A DNA stretch of 64,000 bases from an uncultured Selenomonadales bacterium (GCA_900315925.1 ONAV01000004.1:1-64000), one strand, 5' to 3'; shown: positions 26,911-35,831, counted from the stretch's first letter. The notes: a model not told the origin generated them from the sequence alone. Translations and numbers: made by a program.

Positions 26911-27714
26911 TTACTCTTTTGCTTTTTCAGCGACTTCTTCAGCCGTCGTTTCAACAGTTTCCACGGCCTCTTTCACCGCTTCTTCAGCTTTGCCCGCAAT
27001 GTCTTCCGCTTTAGCTTTCACGTTTTCAGCAGCTTCTTCCACTGCTTCTTCGGCTTTGTCCGCAGCGGCCTCAACATTTTCTGCAGCTTCTTTTGCAGCG
27101 GCTTCCGCTTTTGCTGCTGCTGCCTGAGCCGCCAGTTCCGCTTCTTTGGCTTTGGCTTCTGCCTGCTCCGCCGCAACTTTTTCCGCTTCCGCTTCCGCAG
27201 CCATGCCCTGGGCATCAAACTTCTGGCTGGAGCCGTAATTATACACAGCGATTTCTTCCGCGTCATACTGTTTGCCCAGTGCAATAGCGATGGCTTCGGT
27301 CTTATCTTTGTCTTTCACGTACACGTTCATGAAGAAGGGTTCGTCGGAAATTACATAGTCCGCCGCGTCGCTGTACACATACAGTTTGCCTCCGTCTTCA
27401 CTGTAGATTTTCACCTGTTTCTCAATTGGGTAATTCTTTTTATTGTCATAAAGGCCGGTAACACCGTCTGCCAGGTGTACCATCTCAATGCGTTTTTCCT
27501 TGCCGAAAGTGTAAATCTTTTTGCCTTCCGGTTCTCCGTCTTTTGTAGTGGGAACCACGCCGGCTGCCTGTTTGGCAAACGCTTCTGCTTTCTTTTTGGC
27601 AGAATCAAATACGTCTTCGGCTGTCAGGTTGTTTTCTTTTAAGTATTTCTGTCCTAATTTGTATGCCACGTAGCAGACCACGCCGGCCGCCAGAATCTTT
27701 TTCATTTTTCCCAT
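26911..27714 (-). CDS. Membrane-anchored Ala/Glu/Lys-rich coiled-coil protein
   Basis: This 267-residue protein starts MGKMKKILAAGVVCYVAYKLGQ, a short hydrophobic segment like those of YtxH-type or apolipophorin-like proteins. Residues about 65-165 form a compact domain (IYTFGKEKRIEMVHLADGV and so on) that I do not recognise. From about 170 to the end it is Ala/Glu/Lys repeats of roughly 11-residue period (KAEEAVEEAAENVKAKAED), predicted amphipathic helix, resembling LEA-type stress proteins. Function unknown. Family 1 repeats flank it on both sides. Confidence 0.65.
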   Translation of the reverse strand: MGKMKKILAAGVVCYVAYKLGQKYLKENNLTAEDVFDSAKKKAEAFAKQAAGVVPTTKDGEPEGKKIYTFGKEKRIEMVHLADGVTGLYDNKKNYPIEKQVKIYSEDGGKLYVYSDAADYVISDEPFFMNVYVKDKDKTEAIAIALGKQYDAEEIAVYNYGSSQKFDAQGMAAEAEAEKVAAEQAEAKAKEAELAAQAAAAKAEAAAKEAAENVEAAADKAEEAVEEAAENVKAKAEDIAGKAEEAVKEAVETVETTAEEVAEKAKE

Positions 27715-27754
27715 AATTAAAACCTCCCCGCTATTTGTTTAATTGATTTAATCC

Positions 27755-27927
27755 GAGTTAGGAAAAGAAATTCACAAAACCGTCAATGATTGCTATTCCA
27801 TGGACTCATTCGCCTGTGGCTTCGAAACTCGGGCTTCGCCCTCAAACAGTCTCGCCACAACGGCGAATTTCATCTCATGGAATTACGCAATCGTTGTCGA
27901 TGTTTTGTTCATTTCTTTTCCTAACTC
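27755..27927. repeat. Palindromic repeat family 1, copy D (short form)
   Basis: It has exact 17-bp inverted ends, GAGTTAGGAAAAGAAAT (27755-27771) and its complement (27911-27927), the longest in the set. This is the only copy not directly behind a stop codon: it lies 41 bp upstream of the Ala/Glu-rich gene, in its leader. The remainder to 28041 is AT-rich and I see no gene in it. Confidence 0.9.
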
Positions 27928-28041
27928 ATTAATCCAAAAGCTTATACGAATTCATTTTATTTTATCATAAAGAGGGAATGCAATAAACTACTTATTTAAA
28001 TATTACTAAATTATTTTATAAAAAGAACATAAAAAAGACAA

Positions 28042-28088
28042 AAAGAACTGCGCCAAACAAAGGTTATCTTCGTCCGGCACAGTCCTTT
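28042..28088 (-). terminator. Terminator after clpB
   Basis: On the minus strand AAAGGACTGTGCC (28076-28088) pairs with GGCGCAGTTCTTT (28042-28054) with two G-T pairs, followed by TTTTGTC. It lies about 100 bp after the clpB stop. Confidence 0.7.
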
Positions 28089-28186
28089 AAAACTTTTCTT
28101 TAAAAATTTTCGTGATTTTTTTACAGTTTTACAATGCTTCGGGTTCCGGGCATTGTTTTATGTTCTTAATTTTTTCGTGGTTCCAA

Positions 28187-30617
28187 TTACTTCACATCAA
28201 TGTTCCCGTTGTTCACATAAATTTCCACACTGTCCCCGGCTTTGACTTCCCCGTTAACGATTTTCTTGGACAATACGTTTTCTACGCTGTGGACAATCAG
28301 ACGTTTCAGCGGACGGGCACCAAACTGGGGATCGAAACCCTCTTTGGCTAACAAAGCTGCTGCTTCGTCAGTACAGGTCAGCTTGATTTCAAGCTGCTTG
28401 TTCACCCTGTCGCCCAGTTCTTTCAGGATCAGTTTCACAATGTCCTTGATCTGGTCGGGCTGCAGGGCTTTGAAGGTAACGATGTCATCCACGCGGTTCA
28501 GGAATTCCGGACGGAACCGGGTCAGCAGCAGCTGCCGCACCGCTTCACTGTCCATGGTTTCTTTTGCTTCCATGATCCGCTGGCTGCCGATGTTGCTGGT
28601 CATGATGATCAGCGTGTTCTTAAAGTCCACGCTGCGGCCCTGTCCGTCGGTGAGACGGCCGTCGTCCAGCACCTGCAGCAGGGCATTGAACACATCGGGG
28701 TGCGCCTTTTCAATTTCATCAAAGAGGATGACAGAGTACGGATGACGGCGCACCGCTTCGGTCAGCTGGCCGCCCTCGTCGTAACCCACATAGCCGGGAG
28801 GGGCGCCAATCAGACGGGACACGGTGTGTTTCTCCATGTATTCGCTCATATCGATGCGGACCATGTTCTTCACATCATCAAACAAAACTTCTGCCAGCGT
28901 TTTCGCCAGCTCGGTCTTGCCCACGCCGGTGGGTCCCAGGAAAATGAAGGAACCGATAGGACGATTGGGGTCCTTGATGCCCGCACGGGCCCGGATCACC
29001 GCATCCGCCACAGCCTTCACCGCTTCGTCCTGGCCGACAACATGCTCATGGAGGGTTTCTTCCAGATGTACCAGCTTCTCCCGCTCCCCGGTACCCAGCC
29101 GCTGTACGGGAATGCCGGTCCAGGTGCTCACAACCCGTGCGATGTCGTCTTCGTCCACTTCTTCTTTCAGAAGGGCATTTTCCCCGGCAGTCTGATTCTC
29201 CAGTTCCTGCAGCTGCTTCTGCAGTTCCGGCAGACGGCCGTATTTCAATTCCGCCAGCTTGTTCAGATCATAGTCCCGCTCCGCCTTTTCCATTTCCTGT
29301 TTCACGGCGCCGATTTCTTTCTTCACTTCCCGCACCTTGACAATGCCGGCCTTTTCATCATCCCAGCGTTTGATCAGGGCCGCGTTTTCTTCCCGCAGTT
29401 TGGCCAGCTGTTCCTGCAGTTTGGCCAGACGGTCTGCGGAAGCGGGGTCTTCCTCTTTCTTAAGAGCCTGCTCTTCGATTTCCAGCTGTAAAATCTTACG
29501 TTTACTTTCATCAATCTCCGTCGGGGACGAATCGATTTCCGTCCGGAGCCGGGCTGCCGCCTCGTCCACCAGGTCGATGGCCTTATCCGGCAGGAAGCGG
29601 TCATTGATGTACCGGTGGCTCATCACGGCCGCGGCTACCAGGGACGCATCCTTGATCCGCACTCCGTGATGGTTTTCATAGCTTTCTTTCAAGCCGCGCA
29701 GAATGGAAATGGTATCCTCCACGCTGGGCTCGTTGACCATGACAGGCTGGAAACGGCGCTCCAGGGCGCTGTCCTTTTCAATATATTTATGATATTCATT
29801 CAGCGTGGTAGCCCCGATGCACCGCAGCTCGCCCCGGGCCAGCATGGGTTTCAGGATATTGCCGGCATCCATGGAACCTTCCGCTGCGCCGGCGCCCACC
29901 ACGGTATGCAGCTCGTCAATAAACATGACAATCTGACCGGCACTGTCCGCTACGGCCTTCAGCACTTTCTTCAGGCGCTCTTCAAATTCACCCCGGTACT
30001 TGGCCCCGGCCACCAAAGCAGCCAAGTCCAAAGCATACAAGGTTTTGTTCTTCAGACTTTCTGGCACGTCCCCGGCCACGATGCGGCGGGCCAGCCCTTC
30101 TACAATAGCGGTCTTGCCCACGCCCGGTTCGCCGATGAGCACCGGATTGTTTTTCTTCCGGCGGCTCAGGATCTCAATGGTGCGGCGGATCTCATCGTCA
30201 CGGCCGATGACCGGATCCAGTTTGCCCTGCCGCGCCCTTGCCGTCAAATCCTGGCCGAACTTTTCCAAAGTCTTACTTTTTAAACAGCGCTGTAACTTCA
30301 CTGCTTCCATCGCTGGCCAACGCAGAAACCAGGTGGCCTACCGTCACATTGCCCTGCCCCGCTTTGCGGAGCACGATGCCGTTTACCCGGGCAAAGTCCG
30401 AACTCATGAGAAGCTGCCGGTCCTGTCCTTTTACGGACGGAATACGGCTGACAATGGCACGGGCCTCGCCGGCAAATGTATTTTCATCTACTTTGAATGT
30501 CTGCAGCAAAAACTTGAAGAAGTCATCGCTGCACAGTGCCAGCAAGAGATGCGCGCTGGTCACTTCCTGGTTGTAATTCATCAAAGCCTGCTGCTGTGCC
30601 GCTTCAATGATGGCTTT
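28187..30617 (-). pseudogene. clpB: clpB disaggregase, 5' truncated and frameshifted
   Basis: The long frame (28187 to about 30310) holds both AAA+ modules and the middle domain intact: Walker A GEPGVGKT and [31 protein letters not shown] and a coiled middle region. Upstream, in a different frame, is the N-terminal domain ([17 protein letters not shown], then [30 protein letters not shown]), which stops at 30273. The linker between ...TALFKK and [10 protein letters not shown] is short by about 25 residues and the frame shifts. At the other end, homology begins [18 protein letters not shown] directly after a TAA (30618-30620), so the start codon and first dozen residues are gone. Internal initiation could still make a short ClpB. 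Confidence 0.85.
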
Positions 30618-30786
30618 TTAATTTCTAACCATATGAAAAAGTTTCTGGCTGAAACTGTTTTTTCTAAAAAACTTTGGCGTATTGCACTTTAATTTATATA
30701 AACATGAGAAAACACTTTGCTTTTATGTTATAATTAATTGTTGCAAATACTTACCATTTATTATTTCAGTTTTGTGAGGGAATATC

Positions 30787-31842
30787 ATGAGAACTACTGT
30801 CATCGCCTACCGCCTTTTTGACGTAGCCGACGAGATCAATCTTGACCAGGTTCAGGCTATCTGGCACAGCCGCAACAAAATATCATCCCGTCTGCGCCTG
30901 GACCGCATTTCCACAAAATCCATCACCTTCCACGACCCGCCGGTACTCGTAGAGTTGGGCTATCATGAAATGGTCATCGGCGGGGTGGAGTACCTGGTAG
31001 AGGTAAAGGCCCGCATCCAGGACCTGGGTGTTATCTGCATCCTCTTCAACATTCCGCTGGAAGAAGACATTTCCTACAAAGATTATCTGAATCTTGTGCT
31101 GGCGGTGGAAGAGCTGCCGGATGAGGAGTTCCGCAAATTTGTGGACGCTACCATGGAGACCATCGGCCCAGCCTGCACCAACCAGAATATTTCCGGTTAC
31201 GATGAAGACTTCGTAGTCTATTACTTCCAGGACCCGATTCCTGCGGATTGGGACATTGTTCCTTTCCTGCTGAAGGATCCCAGTCCGGTAAACGAAGAAA
31301 CCCGCGAGGCCGCGCTGGCCAACCGGTTCTCTTATGCAGACGACGTAGCCTGGCTGGCCTGGGACAGCGCCGTAGTCTATGACCCTACCGGCAGCATGGA
31401 TATTCCGGACTTGCTGGAGTTTGCCAATGCCCAGTATCTGGAACTGCGTTATTACGACAACTTCCTGAATCACGCCATCGATAAGACATACGACGTCATT
31501 GAAGACAAAGCCAATCTCAAAAATATTGACGTGCTGCAGAACATCCGGGACGAACTGCTGGAGACCATGGCCGATGTCAGCAGTCTTACCAGCAATATCA
31601 CCAATGCGCTGCTGGTAACGGAGGATATTTTCTACGCCAAGGTGTACGCCCGTTATCTGAAGCTGCTGAAGGCTTCCGTCTGGCAGGAGAACATCGAGCT
31701 GAAGATGCAGGTGCTGCAGCGCTGCTATAATATGCTGAACGAGACGGTTACCAGTCATCACCTGGAGCAGATGCGCAAGTACAATATTACGCTGCTGGCT
31801 GTGATAGCGATTATATTGCTGGGAATTGCACTCTTCAAATAA
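30787..31842 (+). CDS. RMD1/YagE (DUF155) family protein with C-terminal membrane anchor
   Basis: This 351-residue protein shows the DUF155 signature in its second half: LLEFANAQYLELRYYDNFLN, then DNLK-like helices (ITNALLVTEDIFYAKVYARYLKLL) and a C-terminal transmembrane helix (ITLLAVIAIILLGIALFK). The family includes yeast Rmd1 and bacterial proteins of unknown biochemistry. It runs opposite to the genes on both sides. It lies between the damaged clpB and an orphan heat-shock promoter that points at clpB, which suggests it was inserted there. Confidence 0.8.
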   Translation: MRTTVIAYRLFDVADEINLDQVQAIWHSRNKISSRLRLDRISTKSITFHDPPVLVELGYHEMVIGGVEYLVEVKARIQDLGVICILFNIPLEEDISYKDYLNLVLAVEELPDEEFRKFVDATMETIGPACTNQNISGYDEDFVVYYFQDPIPADWDIVPFLLKDPSPVNEETREAALANRFSYADDVAWLAWDSAVVYDPTGSMDIPDLLEFANAQYLELRYYDNFLNHAIDKTYDVIEDKANLKNIDVLQNIRDELLETMADVSSLTSNITNALLVTEDIFYAKVYARYLKLLKASVWQENIELKMQVLQRCYNMLNETVTSHHLEQMRKYNITLLAVIAIILLGIALFK

Positions 31843-31854
31843 GTAATCCGCAGA

Positions 31855-32020
31855 ATTGATGCCGCCTTCATAGCGCTCCGCTAACGCTTCGGGCCTGCCC
31901 CGCGTAGTCGCTCCGGGCAACCCGCCTCCCACTCCTCGCTAGCCGCGCTCACTACGTTGCGCGTGGCTACGCCTCGTCGACTGGGACCCTTCCGGGTTTC
32001 CCTGTCAACGCTCAACGAAA
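31855..32020. repeat. Family 2 GC-rich palindromic element behind the RMD1 gene
   Basis: It begins with the 35-bp block shared with 26177-26211 (31862-31896 here). It then continues with CGGGCAACCCGCCTCCCACT, a CGTCGACTGGGACCCTTCCG segment and CTGTCAACGCTCAAC, which are the same as the insert of long family 1 copies B and F. Thus the inserts of those copies and this free-standing element are one family. It starts 13 bp after the stop codon. Confidence 0.8.
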
Positions 32021-32028
32021 GCAAGTTG

Positions 32029-32055
32029 TTAGCAGTCTCATCGCAAGAGTGCTAA
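32029..32055. promoter_or_regulatory. Orphan CIRCE operator
   Basis: TTAGCAGTC, nine bases, GAGTGCTAA matches the CIRCE consensus in 17 of 18 arm positions. It lies between convergent genes (RMD1 and CYTH-CHAD), so it has no adjacent gene to control. A good minus-strand promoter lies 70 bp to its right, pointing through it toward clpB 1.4 kb away. Confidence 0.85.
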
Positions 32056-32081
32056 CCCGTTTCCAAAATAAAAGGCTAACG

Positions 32082-32109
32082 AAAGAGTCCCCTAGACGGG
32101 GGCTCTTTT
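32082..32109 (+). terminator. Terminator hairpin
   Basis: AAAGAGTCCCC (32082-32092), a TAGA loop, then GGGGGCTCTTTT with one T-G pair. The T-run is on the plus side, so it probably ends the RMD1 transcript. It also lies in the leader of the minus-strand promoter at 32125. Confidence 0.7.
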
Positions 32110-32124
32110 CTTTGGCCTACATTT

Positions 32125-32153
32125 ATTATAAGAACTTAAAGTCAAAAAGTCAA
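32125..32153 (-). promoter_or_regulatory. Orphan heat-shock promoter on the minus strand
   Basis: A -35 TTGACT (32148-32153) and a perfect -10 TATAAT (32125-32130) are 17 bp apart on the minus strand. Transcription would run through the hairpin and the CIRCE and then antisense to the RMD1 gene. I infer that it once drove clpB. Confidence 0.65.
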
Positions 32154-32194
32154 ATGTTTTTTTGTGCTTTTTCAAATATTTCACAAAATCATAT

Positions 32195-32364
32195 GGCAGA
32201 AAAAGGTTTCGCAAAACCGTCAAGGATTGCTATTCCATGGATTCATGTGCCTATGGCTTCGAAACTCGGGGCTCCGCCCCTCAGACAGTCTCGCCATGAC
32301 GGCACATTTCATCTCATGGAATGACACAATCCTTTCCGATGTTTTGCTCATTCCTTTTCCTGCC
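32195..32364. repeat. Palindromic repeat family 1, copy E (short form)
   Basis: Its ends GGCAGAAAAAGG and CCTTTTCCTGCC are inverted with one mismatch, and the arms follow the family core closely. It ends 20 bp beyond the stop of the CYTH-CHAD gene. Confidence 0.9.
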
Positions 32365-32383
32365 GCATTATCATCATATCAAA

Positions 32384-33967
32384 TTAGTACTTCACTGTCT
32401 TCAACCATTTCGCAAAGGCTTTGTTCACGGCTTTGCGCGCCATTAACTGTTCCGCGGCAAGGTCGCCCAACAAATACCCGCTTTGGCGAGCAGACAGTAC
32501 TGTGTTGGATTTCAGCAGTTCTGACGGAACGGACTGGCCCAGGCTGTTGACGGCAAAAAGTTCCCGCAAGGCTTCGCCCAGTTTTTCCAGTTTTTTCCGG
32601 CTTTCTTTGCTCAGGTCTGTAAGTTTGCTGCTTTCATTGGCAGTCACCAGATAATAAAACTCTTTGCCAAGACGTGTCACGGTTGCATAACCGGGCTCTT
32701 TCAGCGTACTCTTCTTTCCTTTTTTCGCCGACGCAAGTTTTCCCGTAAGTATGGCTTCGGCTTTTTCCGTTTCAGCTTCCTTTTCCCGGCTCATGGCGTC
32801 TTCTATTTTTTCCAGGATGTCTTTTACCCGGACCTGCAGCAGCTGTCCGGCCTGCAGATACTCTTCCGCTTTCCAGCCGGCGCCTTCCATGGCTGCCCAC
32901 AGGGAAAAGATGATACCGGAATAGGTTCCCCGCATCACCTGCAGCTGAATTTCATCGCCAATGTCTTCCAGACGGTTTTCCAGAAGACGGGTCACTTTAT
33001 CTTCCCCAAGACGTCCGTCAGCCAGCTTGAAGAGACTCTTCCAGCGCCGCAGCAGCGTTTTTGTATCTCTTAACTTATACAAAGGGCGCAGCGCTCCCTG
33101 AAGATTAGCCTGCATTCCTGCGCTGCCGTCCATCACCGGCTGCAGCCAGTACAAGGCGGCCTGCATCCGTTCAAAATAGGGCAGAAAGATCCGATCCGCT
33201 TCTGTCTGGAGCTTACCGCAGTCCGCAAACACGTTCTGCTCTTCCATGATGGCCGTGCCATACTGGTAAAACTGCTTTTTATATTCTTCGCAATAATCGT
33301 TATCCCAGTCAACCTCCGGCAGCGGACGGGCCCCTTCCGGTTCCAGCTTGTCTAACAGCGCCAGACCCCGGGCATATTTGCTTCGTGATTCCGTAAACAC
33401 TGGAACCTCCGCCGCGATTTTTGCCGTGTAGGCCAAAAGATCCGCCAGAGAGCCTTCCTTTAATTCCAGTTCTACTTCGTCAATGGTTTCCTTCTTACCA
33501 CCGGCAGAGATAAAGCCCTGGTCGATGGCCATCTCCACCATGGTTTCTTTCGTAATCTGCAACAGGCGGAGTTCCCGCTTCACCCGCACCGTAAACAGTT
33601 TTTCAATTTGAGCGGTTCCTAAGATGTCCGTAAAATCCACCTGCAAACCGCTTTCCGCAAACACGGAAAGATTTGGTTTGGCATTCTTCACGGCCACGTT
33701 GTACTCCTGCCGGGCGGAAAGACCTCCTGCCTCAGCGCGGCTCAGTTTGACGGTTGCTTCATATTTTTTTCCGTTCTGCCGCACACGGTAGGCAATGCCG
33801 GCCTGGTGCAGCAACAGGTCGCGGGTATCAAAATAAATATTAACCAGCTTCACTGTTTTGTGGCTGCCCTTTTTTGTTTTTTTGGCCACCAACGGTGAAG
33901 CGACTAATGCTTTTACGTCTTTTTTGGCAATTATTAGTTTGATTTCGGTCTCTGTATTTTTTTCCAT
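32384..33967 (-). CDS. CYTH-CHAD domain protein (triphosphate tunnel metalloenzyme with polyphosphate-binding helical domain)
   Basis: The 527-residue protein begins with a CYTH domain (about 1-205) whose ExExK motif is ETEIK near residue 6, with RVRQNGKKYEATVK and EVELELKEG later. The C-terminal part (about 225-527) is the helical CHAD domain, rich in conserved Arg/Lys and His-type helices (PLYKLRDTKTLLRRWKSLF, YLVTANESSKL). CYTH enzymes hydrolyse triphosphates and CHAD domains bind polyphosphate, so a cytoplasmic role in polyphosphate handling is likely. It is monocistronic and bracketed by family 1 copies E and F. Confidence 0.85.
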   Translation of the reverse strand: MEKNTETEIKLIIAKKDVKALVASPLVAKKTKKGSHKTVKLVNIYFDTRDLLLHQAGIAYRVRQNGKKYEATVKLSRAEAGGLSARQEYNVAVKNAKPNLSVFAESGLQVDFTDILGTAQIEKLFTVRVKRELRLLQITKETMVEMAIDQGFISAGGKKETIDEVELELKEGSLADLLAYTAKIAAEVPVFTESRSKYARGLALLDKLEPEGARPLPEVDWDNDYCEEYKKQFYQYGTAIMEEQNVFADCGKLQTEADRIFLPYFERMQAALYWLQPVMDGSAGMQANLQGALRPLYKLRDTKTLLRRWKSLFKLADGRLGEDKVTRLLENRLEDIGDEIQLQVMRGTYSGIIFSLWAAMEGAGWKAEEYLQAGQLLQVRVKDILEKIEDAMSREKEAETEKAEAILTGKLASAKKGKKSTLKEPGYATVTRLGKEFYYLVTANESSKLTDLSKESRKKLEKLGEALRELFAVNSLGQSVPSELLKSNTVLSARQSGYLLGDLAAEQLMARKAVNKAFAKWLKTVKY

Positions 33968-33998
33968 AATAATAACGCCCCTTATTCATTATAACAAA

Positions 33999-34230
33999 AA
34001 GGAAAAGAATTCGCAAAACCGTCAAGGATTTCTATTCCATGGACTCATGTGCCTGTAGCCTCAAAACTCGAAGTCAAGTTGCAGGGCAACCCGTCTCCCA
34101 CTTCCTCACTCCGCCCGCTCAGCAAGCTTCGCGTTGCTCGCTCGTCAAACTGGGACCCTCACGGGTTGCCCTGTCAACACTCAACAAAACTGCGCGATCG
34201 CTCCCGATGTTTTGCTCATTTCTTTTCCTT
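33999..34230. repeat. Palindromic repeat family 1, copy F (long form)
   Basis: It has exact 10-bp inverted ends, AAGGAAAAGA (33999-34008) and TCTTTTCCTT (34221-34230). It contains the same kind of insert as copy B, bounded by GGGCAACCCG and CGGGTTGCCC. It lies 12 bp beyond the stop of the TVP38-type gene and 32 bp upstream of the CYTH-CHAD start. Confidence 0.9.
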
Positions 34231-34241
34231 ACTATATATTT

Positions 34242-34928
34242 TTACTTTTCTTCTCCCAACTGTTTCCTTTCTCCGCCAAAATACCAGAAGGCCAGGGGGA
34301 TTCCGAATGCAACAACGATCATGAGCGCAGATAGTGTCAGACCGGAGTTTCCGCCCAACGCGTCTCCTAAAATGTTATAGGCAATCGCTCCCGGTACCAT
34401 GCCCAGCAATGTTGTCAAGGCAAAGGTCACAAACTTCATTTTTGTGCAGCCTGCTACCAGGCTGATCACGTCATAGGGGAACAAGGGCACCGTTCGCAGC
34501 CACAGCATTCGCTGAAAGTTTTTGGCGCTGTCTGAAAGGTAGTGGTGAATGCGCGTCCCCCACTTGCCGCCGTGGAGGTCAAAGAATTCGCTGCCGATGC
34601 CTGTGCGGGCCATATAAAAGAGCAGCGCCGCACTGCCCAGGCCTCCGGCCAAAAGACAGGGAATGCCAACAACAGGCGAAAACAGAATTCCGGCAGCCAC
34701 ATTCAGCAGCAGACTGGGAAACAGAAGCAGGGGCCGCATCGTGTACAGCAGTACATACACCAACGGGCCCCACACGCCGAACCCCATTACCCACCGGCGG
34801 ACATCCTCCACCGACCTTGGGTGGAACACGCCGGGCAGATACCAGAGAGCGGCGATGATCAGCAAATATATAATTAGCAATAAGGCGTGACGGTGACGCC
34901 GCAAAAGTAAAAAAGAAAAATGATTCAT
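34242..34928 (-). CDS. TVP38/TMEM64 (VTT/DedA-like) membrane protein
   Basis: The 228-residue protein starts at the ATG at 34928 with a weak ribosome site. It has about six membrane segments and the VTT-domain features: LLLFPSLLLNVAAGILF with a glycine-rich continuation (VVGIPCLLAGGLGSAALLF), and later RTVPLFPYDVISLVAG, the typical Arg-x-x-P-x-x-P re-entrant motif. Members of this family are linked to lipid scrambling or transport in the inner membrane. It is a single gene; the 230 bp upstream show no clear promoter. Confidence 0.82.
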   Translation of the reverse strand: MNHFSFLLLRRHRHALLLIIYLLIIAALWYLPGVFHPRSVEDVRRWVMGFGVWGPLVYVLLYTMRPLLLFPSLLLNVAAGILFSPVVGIPCLLAGGLGSAALLFYMARTGIGSEFFDLHGGKWGTRIHHYLSDSAKNFQRMLWLRTVPLFPYDVISLVAGCTKMKFVTFALTTLLGMVPGAIAYNILGDALGGNSGLTLSALMIVVAFGIPLAFWYFGGERKQLGEEK

Positions 34929-35114
34929 AAACAAATATAACCCAATACAGAACAAACTATAATCAGTGATACATATTTTATCAGATTTCTACATAAAATA
35001 CCATACCAGCTCCCAACTCTGAAAAAGATACAGAAGTACCACAGTACAACTCATTCAAATTGGTTGAGCTACCCAACATTCATGTCTTTCGTTCCTTGTT
35101 ATTATTTTTTTACC

Positions 35115-35143
35115 TTGACAACATAGGATAAATCCTATATTAT
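35115..35143 (+). promoter_or_regulatory. higBA promoter with internal operator palindrome
   Basis: A perfect -35 TTGACA (35115-35120) and a -10 TATTAT (35138-35143) are 17 bp apart. Between them ATAGGAT (35123-35129) and ATCCTAT (35132-35138) form a palindrome separated by two bases. An operator placed between -35 and -10 is typical of sites bound by Xre-type antitoxins. Confidence 0.75.
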
Positions 35144-35160
35144 ATTTATGAGGTGAGGTA

Positions 35161-35520
35161 ATGCCAAAATTTGAAGTTTTATTTTATCAGACTACTACCG
35201 GCAAACAGCCTGCAAAAGAATTTTTACTTTCTCTTGATATAAAGATGCGTGCTAAGGTGTCCATGATAATCAGTATTCTACAAGACAACGGTTACGAACT
35301 AAGAGAACCCTACTCCAAACATTTGTCAGACGGTATTTTTGAAATACGGGCAAAAGTCAGTTCAAACATTTGCAGAGTTCTTTATTTCTTTTACTTCGGA
35401 AATCAAATAATCCTCACAAACGGATTTGTCAAGAAAACATCAAAAACGCCTGCAAAAGAAATTGAAAAAGCAAAAAGATACCGTAAAGATTACATACAAC
35501 GAAAAGGGGAAATGCAATGA
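35161..35520 (+). CDS. higB: HigB-type toxin (RelE superfamily, phage Gp49-like/DUF891)
   Basis: The 119-residue basic protein matches the Gp49-like branch of RelE toxins: TGKQPAKEFLLSLD near the start, REPYSKHLSDGIFEIRAK in the middle and RVLYFFYFGNQIILTNGFVKKTSKTP, then a Lys-rich helix. Such toxins cut mRNA on the ribosome. It precedes its antitoxin, the order used by HigBA, and the two overlap by 4 bp (ATGA). GAGGTGAGG lies just before the ATG. Confidence 0.88.
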   Translation: MPKFEVLFYQTTTGKQPAKEFLLSLDIKMRAKVSMIISILQDNGYELREPYSKHLSDGIFEIRAKVSSNICRVLYFFYFGNQIILTNGFVKKTSKTPAKEIEKAKRYRKDYIQRKGEMQ

Positions 35521-35831
35521 GTGTAAAATTTGACGAATTCCTTCAGGAACAGCTTTTAGATTCTGAATTTAAAAATGAGTATGAAGCACTTCAACCGGAA
35601 CGCGCCATTATCCAAGCTATTATTGATGCACGGCAACGTTCCGGACTCACACAGAAAGAACTCTCAGAACGTACGGGCATTGCGCAGGGAGATATTAGCA
35701 AACTGGAACGCGGAAACGCCAACCCGTCTCTTCGTACCTTGCAACGATTGGCTACAGGTATGGGTATGTCTCTTCACATAGAATTCCGTCCAATTGCCGG
35801 TACAAACCATATTATTGCAGAAAAACCATAA
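35517..35831 (+). CDS. higA: HigA-type Xre-family antitoxin
   Basis: This 104-residue protein has a helix-turn-helix of the Xre type in its second half (SGLTQKELSERTGIAQGDISKLERG, read in two parts), preceded by a segment that should wrap the toxin (ALQPERAIIQAIIDARQ). It neutralises HigB and should repress the operon at the palindrome between the -35 and -10. Confidence 0.9.
   Translation: MSVKFDEFLQEQLLDSEFKNEYEALQPERAIIQAIIDARQRSGLTQKELSERTGIAQGDISKLERGNANPSLRTLQRLATGMGMSLHIEFRPIAGTNHIIAEKP

Noticed and set aside
30273-30584. The 103-residue frame upstream of the long clpB frame as a separate gene
   Set aside because: It is the ClpB N-terminal domain in the displaced frame, so I treat both as one damaged gene.
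30883-31932. A 349-residue minus-strand frame over the RMD1 gene
   Set aside because: The plus-strand gene has the DUF155 signature and a C-terminal anchor; the antisense frame runs into a repeat element and has no start signal.
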